The translations under genes were made by a program, and so were the position numbers. The notes under the pieces are model-generated. The model was not told the DNA's origin, did not search any database, and saw only the letters and a list, made by a program, of their open reading frames with translations. Source: an uncultured Clostridia bacterium (GTDB lineage: Bacteria > Bacillota > Clostridia > Christensenellales > Aristaeellaceae). From it: 64,000 bases of DNA. The first letter of the stretch is position 1; every line of letters begins with the position of its first letter. The DNA lies in contig CALCUD010000125.1 of assembly GCA_937906775.1 (NCBI GenBank), positions 1 through 64,000 on the forward strand. The letters are read 5' to 3'. This document shows positions 17,710-26,001 of the stretch, piece by piece.

Positions 17710-19224
17710 ATGGTAAGGATAGTCACAGATTATCTTGATCAGACAGCCAGTCGATTCCCGGATAAAATGGCATTTATTGATGAACAACGCGGAATCACGT
17801 TTACACAACTTCAAAATGAAGCGCATCATATTGCAATGGTACTAATCCAAAAGAAGTACTTTAAAAATCCGGTGTTGGTTTATCTTGATAAAGGTGTAGA
17901 AGTGGTGGCTGCATTTGAGGGAATCACTTACAGTGGAAATTTCTATAGCCCGCTTGATACGCACATGCCTGAAGAACGTATTCAAAAGATTGTTGAAAAA
18001 TTACATCCCGTAGCAATTGTTACTGATGAAAAGCATCGCAATGAAGCACTAAAATTTTCAAATGGTGCGGAATTGGTTATATATGAAGAAGCTCAAAATG
18101 GATCGGTAGATATTAAGAAAATCAAGGAAACAACGGCTATTGTCATTGATTCGGATGTCCTTTACGTACTTTTCACGTCAGGATCTACTGGAACTCCGAA
18201 GGGCGTTATTATATCACATAAAGGTATCATTGATCTTTCTGAATGGATCACCAATGATTTGAAGTTTGACGAAAACATAATTTTTGCAAATCAATCCCCA
18301 TTTTATTTCAGCTTTTCTGTATATGAAATATATCAAACATTAAAAAACGGTTCAACAACATATATTGTACCACAGAAGTTGTTTTCACAACCGACAAAAT
18401 TGATGGAATACATGGAAGAACGAAAAGTGAACACGATTATCTGGGTACCCTCGATCTTAACATTTATATCCACATTAAAAGCATTGAACAGACCGCATCT
18501 GACCAGCATTAAAAATATCTTTTTCGGGGCAGAATCATTTCAAACTAAACATCTGAACCGATGGATGGATGAGTATCCGAACGCAAAATTCATTAACCTC
18601 TTTGGCCCGACTGAAGTTACGGATACATGTACCTGGTATGAAATCGACAGGCATTTCGATGACGGTGAATTATTACCGATTGGCAAGGCCTGTACAAACA
18701 AAGATTGTTTTCTACTGGATGAAGGGAAACTGGTAACAGAACCAGGTCAAATTGGCGAAATCTGTATGAGAGGTACCGGTACAGCTTACGGATATTATAA
18801 TGATCCTGAGAGAACTGCTGAAGTTTTCATTCAGAACCCTCTTAACAATGCATATAAAGAAACAATCTACTGTACCGGTGATTTAGGTCGCTATAATGAA
18901 AATGGAGAATTAGTTTATGTCTGCCGAAAAGATTATCAGATCAAACACAGAGGACGTCGTATTGAGTTAGGCGAGATCGAAACAGCGGTTACGGCTTTGG
19001 ATGGAATTTATGAATGTTGCAGCCTCTACGATACCGAAAAGTTAAGAATCGTATTGTTCTATACGGGAGAAGCAGACGGGAAATACATTACAGAACGTTT
19101 AAAGGATAAACTGCCAGATTATATGATACCAGGTAAACGAATCAAACTTGACGAGATGCCACATAATCTGAATGGAAAAATCGACCGCCAGAGATTAAAA
19201 ATGATGTTGAGCAATCTTGAATAA
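17710..19224 (+). CDS. Stand-alone adenylation enzyme (DltA/NRPS A-domain like)
   Basis: 504 residues. ATG 17710 is preferred to GTG 17644 because GGAGGA lies just upstream and the fold begins with VTDYLDQTASRFPDKMA. Core motifs are present in order: LFTSGSTGTPKG (~154), FGPTEV (~305), YCTGDLGRY (~395), HRGRRIELGEIE (~420) and the C-terminal catalytic lysine in NLNGKIDR (~488). It should adenylate an amino or other acid and load it on the carrier protein encoded just upstream. Closest functional analogues are D-alanine:Dlt carrier ligase and single A domains of peptide synthetases; substrate cannot be assigned. No DltB or DltD lies next to it, so this is not a classical dlt operon. Confidence 0.9.
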   Translation: MVRIVTDYLDQTASRFPDKMAFIDEQRGITFTQLQNEAHHIAMVLIQKKYFKNPVLVYLDKGVEVVAAFEGITYSGNFYSPLDTHMPEERIQKIVEKLHPVAIVTDEKHRNEALKFSNGAELVIYEEAQNGSVDIKKIKETTAIVIDSDVLYVLFTSGSTGTPKGVIISHKGIIDLSEWITNDLKFDENIIFANQSPFYFSFSVYEIYQTLKNGSTTYIVPQKLFSQPTKLMEYMEERKVNTIIWVPSILTFISTLKALNRPHLTSIKNIFFGAESFQTKHLNRWMDEYPNAKFINLFGPTEVTDTCTWYEIDRHFDDGELLPIGKACTNKDCFLLDEGKLVTEPGQIGEICMRGTGTAYGYYNDPERTAEVFIQNPLNNAYKETIYCTGDLGRYNENGELVYVCRKDYQIKHRGRRIELGEIETAVTALDGIYECCSLYDTEKLRIVLFYTGEADGKYITERLKDKLPDYMIPGKRIKLDEMPHNLNGKIDRQRLKMMLSNLE

Positions 19225-19239
19225 GGAGGAATACATATA

Positions 19240-19371
19240 ATGGAACTGGTTATCAGTTTGGCGCTTGGCATGTGGATCTTCATTGGAGGTTGGGTATCAT
19301 ACAAAAGCATGAAGAAAGAACAAGAAAGTATTCCTGCTATTGCTGATGAAACAGGAGGAGATAAGCAATGA
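19240..19371 (+). CDS. Small single-helix protein preceding the symporter (probable accessory subunit)
   Basis: 43 residues, with a perfect AAGGAGG site 7-8 bases before ATG 19240 and a stop that overlaps the start of the symporter gene (ATGA at 19368-19371). One membrane helix (LVISLALGMWIFIGGWVSY) is followed by a charged tail. Very small membrane proteins encoded immediately before Na+:solute symporters occur as accessory subunits, which fits the coupling seen here. No other feature can be recognised. Confidence 0.75.
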   Translation: MELVISLALGMWIFIGGWVSYKSMKKEQESIPAIADETGGDKQ

Positions 19372-20948
19372 ATATCTACCTCATTGGCATGATTGTTTCT
19401 TTTGCTATTTATATGATCATTGGTTTCTTTATCAGCAGAAAGGTGAAGGATGCTAATGATTTTTACGTGGCGGGAAGAAATGCACCAATATTGCTTATTG
19501 TTGGTTCGATGATCGCATCCTATGTCAGTACCGGTATGTTTATGGGCGATGCCGGTGAATACTATAGCGGATTGTTTTCACCGATGACCATTTTGGCTAC
19601 AATGCAAGTTGTAGGATATATTGTGGGCGCGGTTTTCTTTGGTCGCTATCTGAGACGTTCCAAAGTGATGACGATCCCGGAATTTTTCGGTCAGCGGTTT
19701 TGCTCGGAAAAGGTTAGAATGTTGGCTACTGTAACAGCTATTATAACGATGACCGTTTATCTGCTCTCTGTCGTGCAGGGAGTGGGTACGCTGATGCATG
19801 TTGTTACTGATGTGGATTATAATGTTTGTGTTATTCTGGCGATTGTTGTTTTTAGCGTCGTTACGATTACCTCAGGATCAAGAGGTGTTTTGATTACTGA
19901 CACATTGATGTTTAGCGTATTTACAATCGCCTTAATTATTTCGGTGTTTGTGATAACCGGGAAAGCCGGCGGTTGGTATTCTGTGGTTGAACAGCTCGGA
20001 CATTTTGAAATTCCGGATCTTTTGTCCTGGCATGGGAATCTAAACTATATGTATTCTAATGGCGTTGAAAACGTTATTTGGGGCATCGTTTATGGAATTG
20101 TCTGGCTATCAGTTTGTATGGTTGGACCCTGGCAATCCAGCCGCTACCTGATGGCTAAAAATGAGCATACTGTTGTTCGTTCATCTTTATTTTCCGCTAT
20201 TGGTATATTTGCATTGCAATTGCTGGCAGGCATGGCAGCTGTGAGCGTAAATCTCTTCCAGCCTGAAATGGAAAGCGCATCGCATGTGTTGATTTGGGCA
20301 GCGATGAATATCCTACCAACGATTCTGGGTGTCATTTTGCTGACAGGAGTATTGGCTGCGGGTATTTCTTCAGCAACAACCTTCTTGTCTTTGGTTGGAT
20401 CGTCTGTGGCAAATGATATATATCGAGGGAAAGGAAAATCAATCAAAATCGGTCGTATTTCAATGATCGTGGTCAGTGTAGTCGTACTGCTTCTGGCTGT
20501 TTTCCAACCTCCACAGATCCTGTGGATCATGTACTTTGGCGGAGCTATCGTAGCCAGCGCGTGGATGCCTGTAGCGCTTGCCAGTGTCATTTCAAAACGG
20601 ATAACAAAAACCGGCGCTTTTGCAGGAATGCTGGGAGGTTTCCTCGGTTGTTTTGTACTTAAGGTTTATTCCAATGTCTCTCATGTGACGCTTCCGGCAA
20701 TTCTTGATCCTGTTATTGTGGGTATTGTAATCAATATTATCGGGATTATCATCGGCTCTGCGCTAACAAAGGTAACAGATGAGGAAAAGGTAGCTCGTGC
20801 AAATTTGTTTATTGTTCCGAAGGAAGAACAAAACGCGAAAGATATTGCTGTCACAAGTAAATATATGAAGGCAGCGCCTCTGTTAGGAATTCTTGTAGCA
20901 ATTGTTTTGATTATTGTTTGGGTCGTACCTTATATGATGTACAAATAA
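19368..20948 (+). CDS. Sodium:solute symporter (SSS family)
   Basis: 526 residues with about 13 membrane helices. The N-terminal SSS signature is present (KDANDFYVAGRNAP, then GDAGEYYSG) as are the conserved central segments (WGIVYGIVWLSVCMVGPWQSSRYLMAK). Family members use the sodium gradient to import small solutes such as proline, pantothenate, monocarboxylates or sialic acid. It sits between the adenylation enzyme and the LysA-fold decarboxylase, so it may bring in the acid that is activated and loaded on the carrier protein, or a sialic-acid-like sugar; neither can be decided from sequence. Translationally coupled to the 43-residue protein. Confidence 0.88.
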   Translation: MNIYLIGMIVSFAIYMIIGFFISRKVKDANDFYVAGRNAPILLIVGSMIASYVSTGMFMGDAGEYYSGLFSPMTILATMQVVGYIVGAVFFGRYLRRSKVMTIPEFFGQRFCSEKVRMLATVTAIITMTVYLLSVVQGVGTLMHVVTDVDYNVCVILAIVVFSVVTITSGSRGVLITDTLMFSVFTIALIISVFVITGKAGGWYSVVEQLGHFEIPDLLSWHGNLNYMYSNGVENVIWGIVYGIVWLSVCMVGPWQSSRYLMAKNEHTVVRSSLFSAIGIFALQLLAGMAAVSVNLFQPEMESASHVLIWAAMNILPTILGVILLTGVLAAGISSATTFLSLVGSSVANDIYRGKGKSIKIGRISMIVVSVVVLLLAVFQPPQILWIMYFGGAIVASAWMPVALASVISKRITKTGAFAGMLGGFLGCFVLKVYSNVSHVTLPAILDPVIVGIVINIIGIIIGSALTKVTDEEKVARANLFIVPKEEQNAKDIAVTSKYMKAAPLLGILVAIVLIIVWVVPYMMYK

Positions 20949-21044
20949 GCTTTATCATTTCTGAATAAAAATCAAAAATGTCCCATACTAAAAAACGGTG
21001 TTGGTTTTGTATGTTGATTAATGAATCTACACCAAAGGAGCAAC

Positions 21045-22205
21045 ATGGATTACCCTTATTATGTAATTCATCAAAAAAAGTTGGAAAACCTGATTGATGA
21101 ACTGAAGAATGCTTTTCAATTATATTGGCCAAATTATCAGATAGGTTATTCGTACAAAACCAACTCTTTGCCGTGGATTATTTGCTTTGTCAGAGATCGG
21201 GGCTGTTTTGCTGAAGTGGTATCCGGGGATGAATATCAACTGGCCAGACGTTATGACGTACCGGCTAACCAAATTATTTATAATGGTCCGATAAAGGGAA
21301 AGGAATCATTCCTTTCTGCTGTAAGAAATCGCGGTATCGTGAATATCGATTCGCAAAGAGAAATCAACTGGTTATCGGAACTAAACGGTTCACAGCAGGT
21401 TGGTATTCGTGTCAATTTTGACCTTGAAAAGTATACAGCAGGACAGTCCCAGTGTGGTGATGAAGGCGGTCGCTTTGGCTTTTGCTATGAAAACGGAGAA
21501 TTGGGGAAAGCAATCAACCGGATACGGGAACAGGACAATCAGGTTGTGGGATTGCATCTTCATACCAGCTCCAAAACAAGAAGCGTGGAAGTTTATCAGG
21601 CGATCGCTTCTGTGGCATGCAAGATTGCTGATGAGTATGATCTGAAACTGCAATATGTTGATATTGGTGGCGGATTCTTTGGCGGGCTGGCTAACAAACC
21701 GCAATTCGTGGATTACGCCAGGGAAGTGGCTAAGGTCCTGTCCGAAAGATTTTCACCGGAACAGACCCAATTGATTGTTGAACCCGGAATGGCGTTGATC
21801 GGGGCATCGGTTAGTTACGTGACCTCTGTTATTGATGTTAAGGATACATCATACAATCGGTTTGTCATTCTGAATGGAACAAGAATGGACATTGATCCTC
21901 TGATGACAAAATCAAAGTATTTTTACACTCTTGAGAAAAACCAGCCCTCAGCAGTATGCAGCAAGCAGATTCTATGCGGCTCTACGTGCATGGAGCATGA
22001 CCGTCTGATGACCCTGACAGATGAGCAGGAGTTACAGGTGGGAGACCGGATCGTTTTTGATAAGGTCGGCGCCTACACAATGTGCCTTACGCCTCTGTTC
22101 ATCCATTATTTCCCAACTGTATACCTTGAAAACAATGGTGAAATGAAAGTGATCCGGGAAAAGTGGACCGCTGAGCAATATTGTCAAGGATGTGAAAATC
22201 AATGA
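21045..22205 (+). CDS. LysA-fold PLP-dependent decarboxylase
   Basis: 386 residues. ATG 21045, 4 bases after AAAGGAG, is preferred to ATG 21021, which lacks a binding site; the protein then starts MDYPYYVIHQKKL like other family members. Fold-type-III TIM barrel with PLP lysine in YSYKTN (Lys38), HLHTSS, the glycine loop DIGGGFFGG, and the C-terminal catalytic cysteine region CGSTCMEHD. The usual EPGR motif reads EPGM, so substrate recognition probably differs from diaminopimelate decarboxylase. Such divergent members act on carrier- or ligand-bound amino acids, for example BtrK in butirosin and siderophore decarboxylases. With the carrier protein and ATP-grasp neighbours a carrier-bound substrate is plausible. 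Confidence 0.85.
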   Translation: MDYPYYVIHQKKLENLIDELKNAFQLYWPNYQIGYSYKTNSLPWIICFVRDRGCFAEVVSGDEYQLARRYDVPANQIIYNGPIKGKESFLSAVRNRGIVNIDSQREINWLSELNGSQQVGIRVNFDLEKYTAGQSQCGDEGGRFGFCYENGELGKAINRIREQDNQVVGLHLHTSSKTRSVEVYQAIASVACKIADEYDLKLQYVDIGGGFFGGLANKPQFVDYAREVAKVLSERFSPEQTQLIVEPGMALIGASVSYVTSVIDVKDTSYNRFVILNGTRMDIDPLMTKSKYFYTLEKNQPSAVCSKQILCGSTCMEHDRLMTLTDEQELQVGDRIVFDKVGAYTMCLTPLFIHYFPTVYLENNGEMKVIREKWTAEQYCQGCENQ

Positions 22206-23167
22206 ATATGTTGTTGCTGAGTGTGGGAACACGCAATAAGGTGGTCCAGTTCTTCAGGGAGACCATCTCCGGCCATGTAATAACGACAGACGCGAGTAGT
22301 TTGGCACCGGCCCTTTATGAAGCGGATCAGCATTACATTGTTCCAGCCTGGAAAACAGAAGGATATCTGGATGCTATCCTCAAAATTTGCGATACGGAGC
22401 GTATCGACGCTGTGATGTCTTTGATTGACCCGGAACTGTCTTTCCTGGCAGCGAATGAAGCAACGTTCAAATCGCATGGGGTAACAGTGATCGGTTCGCC
22501 TTATGAACAGTGTGAGCGCGCGCTTGATAAGATGCAGATGTATGAGTGGCTGGAAGGACACGGATATAACGCAGCCAGAAGCTATACGGACAAAGAGAAG
22601 TACTATGCAGACCTGGCCTGTGGAGCGATCCAATTTCCTGTGTTTGTAAAGCCTGTTCGGGGAAGCGCTTCTATAGCCATCAGCAAGGTGGAGGATGAAT
22701 CAACGCTGGAATTGCTGTGGTCTCATACGGAAGGGCTGATGATTCAGGAGTATCTGAAGGGCCAGGAGATCGGAGCGGATTGCTATATTGATATGATCAG
22801 CGGTGAAGTCGTATCAATCTTTACGAAAAAGAAATTGCTCATGCGGGCCGGTGAAACGGATAAGGCAGTCAGCTTCAAGGATCCGGCCCTGTTTGAATTG
22901 CTTGAAAAATTCATCATGGAAAGCGGCTGGAAAGGCCAGATCGATATCGATATTTTCGAGGTGAACGGAAAATATTATATTTCCGAAGTCAATCCCCGCT
23001 TTGGGGGTGGATACCCACACGCATATTTATGTGGCTGCAATCATATGAAAATGATTGAAAATAACATTAATGGAATTGCAAATCAGAAGACAATCGGTAT
23101 GTATGATGAAGGAATATGTATGATGAAATATAATGAGATTGCAATCATAAAAAAAGAAGGTATGTAA
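22202..23167 (+). CDS. ATP-grasp ligase (CarB-like)
   Basis: 321 residues; start overlaps the decarboxylase stop (ATGA), so the two are coupled. N-terminal pre-ATP-grasp domain (MLLLSVGTRNKVVQFFRE), central ATP-binding part (FPVFVKPVRGSASIAISKV, then MIQEYLKGQEIGADCY) and metal-binding end (FEVNGKYYISEVNPRFGGGYPHA). Enzymes of this type join a carboxylate, through an acyl phosphate, to an amine or thiol. It probably ligates an amino acid to the carrier protein (BtrJ-like), to the decarboxylation product, or to an amino sugar. The specific substrate is unknown. Confidence 0.88.
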   Translation: MNMLLLSVGTRNKVVQFFRETISGHVITTDASSLAPALYEADQHYIVPAWKTEGYLDAILKICDTERIDAVMSLIDPELSFLAANEATFKSHGVTVIGSPYEQCERALDKMQMYEWLEGHGYNAARSYTDKEKYYADLACGAIQFPVFVKPVRGSASIAISKVEDESTLELLWSHTEGLMIQEYLKGQEIGADCYIDMISGEVVSIFTKKKLLMRAGETDKAVSFKDPALFELLEKFIMESGWKGQIDIDIFEVNGKYYISEVNPRFGGGYPHAYLCGCNHMKMIENNINGIANQKTIGMYDEGICMMKYNEIAIIKKEGM

Positions 23168-24340
23168 GTGGATATTGTTATTATCTCCGAGTTTACTTCG
23201 ACATTTTCGGCAACCGATAATGATAGATTCCTTTATTTGGCAAATAAACTGAGCATTGATCATAAGGTGGAGATTCTCACTAGTGATTTTTGTCATGAAA
23301 AGAAACAACATAGAAACCAACCTGAAACGGAATGGCCATTTGACATCACTTTTTTACATGAGGGCGGATATTCCAGGAATGTTTGTCTGAAAAGATTCTA
23401 CAGTCATTTCCGTTGGGGAATCAACGTTATTAAATATTTGAAAAACAGAAAAAAGCCGGATGTAGTTTATTGCGCTGTTCCATCTCTCAGCGGACCGAAT
23501 CGGGTCGCAAAGTATTGTGAAAAGAATGGAATACGGTTTATCATTGATGTACAGGATCTTTGGCCAGAAGCTTATAAGATGGTATTACACATACCGGTTG
23601 TAAGCGATATCCTGTTTGCTCCATTTACTTGGTTGGCTAACGGAATCTATAAGCGAGCGGATGAAATTGTTGCAGTTTCTGAAACTTACGCGAACAGAGC
23701 TTTGGAGAAAAACACGAAGAGTAATTCGGCACATGCTGTTTTTTTGGGAACAGATTTGAATACCTTTGATCTAAACGTTTGTGAAGGTAAAAAAATAGAA
23801 AAGCCTGCAGATGAGATATGGCTTGGATATTGCGGTACACTCGGAAGCAGCTATGACTTGATTACTGTTTTCAAGGCTATGGAACTTTTGAAAGAGAAAA
23901 CCCCGAAATTCATCGTGATGGGTGATGGACCGAGATTGGAAGAGTTCAAAGAGTATGCGCAACAGAGGAACCTTCCTGTTAGTTTTGTTGGCCGGTTACC
24001 CTATAATGAAATGTGTGCTTTACTGAGTGAATGCGATATTGTTGTTAACCCTATCACCGGTGGTGCTTCGGGAAGTATTATCAATAAACATGCGGATTAC
24101 GCAGCTTCCGGAAAGCCGGTGATCAATACACAGGAAAGTGTTGAATACAGGAAACTGGTAAGCGATTATCAAATGGGAATAAACTGTGATAACGGCAATG
24201 CAAAACAAATTGCGGAGGCGATAGTTTATCTTTTGGAGCATCCGAAAGTAAGTCACCTGATGAGCATAAGTGCTCGGAAGTGTGCAGAAGAAAAATTTGA
24301 TAGGCAGTATACATACAAGGAGATTGTGAACCTGGTATGA
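23168..24340 (+). CDS. Glycosyltransferase family 4
   Basis: 390 residues; GTG start immediately after the previous stop, with GAAGG 7-8 bases upstream. GT-B fold: N-terminal acceptor half, the DVQDLWPEAYKM segment typical of WbuB/WcaI-like GT4 enzymes, and the donor half with GYCGTLGSSYDL, FIVMGDGP and the nucleotide-binding region GGASGSIINKHADYAASGKP. Predicted to add a sugar to the lipid-linked repeat unit in the cytoplasm. Followed with a 4-base overlap by licD. Confidence 0.9.
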   Translation: MDIVIISEFTSTFSATDNDRFLYLANKLSIDHKVEILTSDFCHEKKQHRNQPETEWPFDITFLHEGGYSRNVCLKRFYSHFRWGINVIKYLKNRKKPDVVYCAVPSLSGPNRVAKYCEKNGIRFIIDVQDLWPEAYKMVLHIPVVSDILFAPFTWLANGIYKRADEIVAVSETYANRALEKNTKSNSAHAVFLGTDLNTFDLNVCEGKKIEKPADEIWLGYCGTLGSSYDLITVFKAMELLKEKTPKFIVMGDGPRLEEFKEYAQQRNLPVSFVGRLPYNEMCALLSECDIVVNPITGGASGSIINKHADYAASGKPVINTQESVEYRKLVSDYQMGINCDNGNAKQIAEAIVYLLEHPKVSHLMSISARKCAEEKFDRQYTYKEIVNLV

Positions 24341-25245
24341 AACAATTTAAAGAAGTTGTTAATGGATTGCCTGTAACTGAAAATGTGCATATTGTTACAG
24401 ATGATGAATTAAAAAGATTAAAGATAATTCTCTTGGGAACATATCAGGATATCGTTACTTATTGTAATAAATATGGCTTAACCCCAATGCTTATTGGCGG
24501 AAGTGCACTGGGGGCGAGGCGACATAAAGGATTTATCCCTTGGGATGATGATTTTGATTTTGCAATAACCCGGAAAGATTTTGATGTTTTTAAACTCCAC
24601 TTTGATGAGGAATTGGGGACAAAGTATATCCTGGATGGACCCAATTGCTCAAATAAACCATCAAATCGATTTCCGAAAGTTTTGGTTAAAAACACCCGGT
24701 TTGTAGAAATTGGCGTTGACCCAAAGGATCAGCGGGCTTTGATTAAGTTGGACATATTCGTTATTGAAAATGTTCCTGAAGGCAAGTTGCACCGCAAACT
24801 AAAGGGTTTATTTTGTAATTGCTTAATGGGGATTGCAAGCGCTGCGCAGTTTTATGAGGATCGTAATGAACAATTTCGCAAATGGATTTGTTCCACTTCA
24901 GACGGAAAAAAATACTATTACTCTCACTTAGTGCTTGGCTGGGTTTTAGCGAGGGTCCCTTCTCCAATATGGTTGAATTGGGTTGACAAGGCAGTACAAT
25001 ACAATAAAGAAACTTCACTTATGAGTATACCTACCGGCCGGGGACATTACTTTGGTGAAATTTGCCCGACGAATACCTTTGTACCGACCGTGAAAGGCGA
25101 ATTTGAGAGTTTGAAAGTTGATCTGCCGGGCAATGTTGATGATTATTTATCCAATCTTTATGGCGAAAATTATATGCAGCTTCCACCGCCTGAGAAAAGG
25201 GAACGTCATTCAATCATTGATATCAAGTTTGAGGATGGTGAATAA
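24337..25245 (+). CDS. LicD family phosphotransferase
   Basis: 302 residues; ATGA overlap with the GT4 gene. The nucleotidyltransferase-like core motif GARRHKGFIPWDDDFDF is clear at about residue 55, with a cysteine/aromatic-rich C-terminus. LicD proteins transfer phosphocholine or a polyol/sugar phosphate from a CDP-linked donor to a glycan. The next two genes are a CDP-donor-forming cytidylyltransferase and an SDR, so the donor is probably a CDP-alditol or related compound made by them, as in the fukutin/ISPD relationship of animals. No choline kinase or choline transporter is present, which argues against phosphocholine. Confidence 0.9.
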   Translation: MKQFKEVVNGLPVTENVHIVTDDELKRLKIILLGTYQDIVTYCNKYGLTPMLIGGSALGARRHKGFIPWDDDFDFAITRKDFDVFKLHFDEELGTKYILDGPNCSNKPSNRFPKVLVKNTRFVEIGVDPKDQRALIKLDIFVIENVPEGKLHRKLKGLFCNCLMGIASAAQFYEDRNEQFRKWICSTSDGKKYYYSHLVLGWVLARVPSPIWLNWVDKAVQYNKETSLMSIPTGRGHYFGEICPTNTFVPTVKGEFESLKVDLPGNVDDYLSNLYGENYMQLPPPEKRERHSIIDIKFEDGE

Positions 25246-25247
25246 CG

Positions 25248-25961
25248 ATGGCTAATGTGGCATTGGTAATTGCCGGTGGTTCCGGCAACAGAATGCGACA
25301 GGATATTCCAAAGCAGTTCTTGACGGTATATGAAAAACCGGTGATAGTCTATACTTTGGAGGCTTTTCAGAATCATCCGTCTATAGATGCTATAGCTGTT
25401 GTTTGTATTGACGGTTGGGAGCAGGTACTGTGGGCTTATGCAAAACAGTTTAATATTACCAAGTTACAATATATCATTCCAGGTGGCAAAAATGGACAGG
25501 ACTCTATTCGCAATGGAGTGATGGAGCTTGAAAAGCACTATAGTAAAGATGATTTAGTATTGATTCATGATGCAATCAGACCCATGGTCAGCGCGGAAAT
25601 CATTTCTGATAATATCCGGGTTGCTATGGAATGCGGTAACGCAATCACTGTGATTCCGTGCGCAGAAGCAATGATACAAACTGAAGACGGGGCTGTTTCC
25701 ATTGGCTCTTATCCGCGAGACAGATTGAAACGTACGCAGACACCTCAGGCTTTTCATATTGGTGATATCTGTGAATTGCACAGGAAGGCACTTGAAGCTG
25801 GTATAACGAATTCAGTAGCTTCCTGTACGCTTATGATTGAGATGGGTGAACAGGTTTATTTTTCTGTTGGTTCAGAAAAGAATATCAAACTGACTACGGT
25901 AGAAGATATTGATATTTTTAAAGCCTTATTGAATGCTAAACGTTCCGACTGGTTGAAATAA
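25248..25961 (+). CDS. IspD/TarI-family CTP-dependent cytidylyltransferase
   Basis: 237 residues, starting 2 bases after licD. Motifs: IAGGSGNRMRQDIPKQFL for CTP binding, VLIHDAIRPMVS, RTQTPQAFH and the C-terminal TTVEDIDIF. The family includes MEP cytidylyltransferase (IspD) and ribitol-5-phosphate cytidylyltransferase (TarI, bacterial ISPD-like). Next to licD and a dehydrogenase/epimerase it most likely makes the CDP-polyol (or related) donor for LicD, not an isoprenoid precursor. Confidence 0.87.
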   Translation: MANVALVIAGGSGNRMRQDIPKQFLTVYEKPVIVYTLEAFQNHPSIDAIAVVCIDGWEQVLWAYAKQFNITKLQYIIPGGKNGQDSIRNGVMELEKHYSKDDLVLIHDAIRPMVSAEIISDNIRVAMECGNAITVIPCAEAMIQTEDGAVSIGSYPRDRLKRTQTPQAFHIGDICELHRKALEAGITNSVASCTLMIEMGEQVYFSVGSEKNIKLTTVEDIDIFKALLNAKRSDWLK

Positions 25962-26001
25962 ATTATACAGAAAAGCAATGGAAAAAGAAAAACATTGATT
26001 T

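Noticed and set aside
17355..19224. Classical dlt operon (D-alanylation of teichoic acid)
   Set aside because: Carrier and adenylation genes are present but DltB and DltD are not adjacent; the MBOAT/SGNH pair is 35 kb away in another operon. Neighbours point to a different use.
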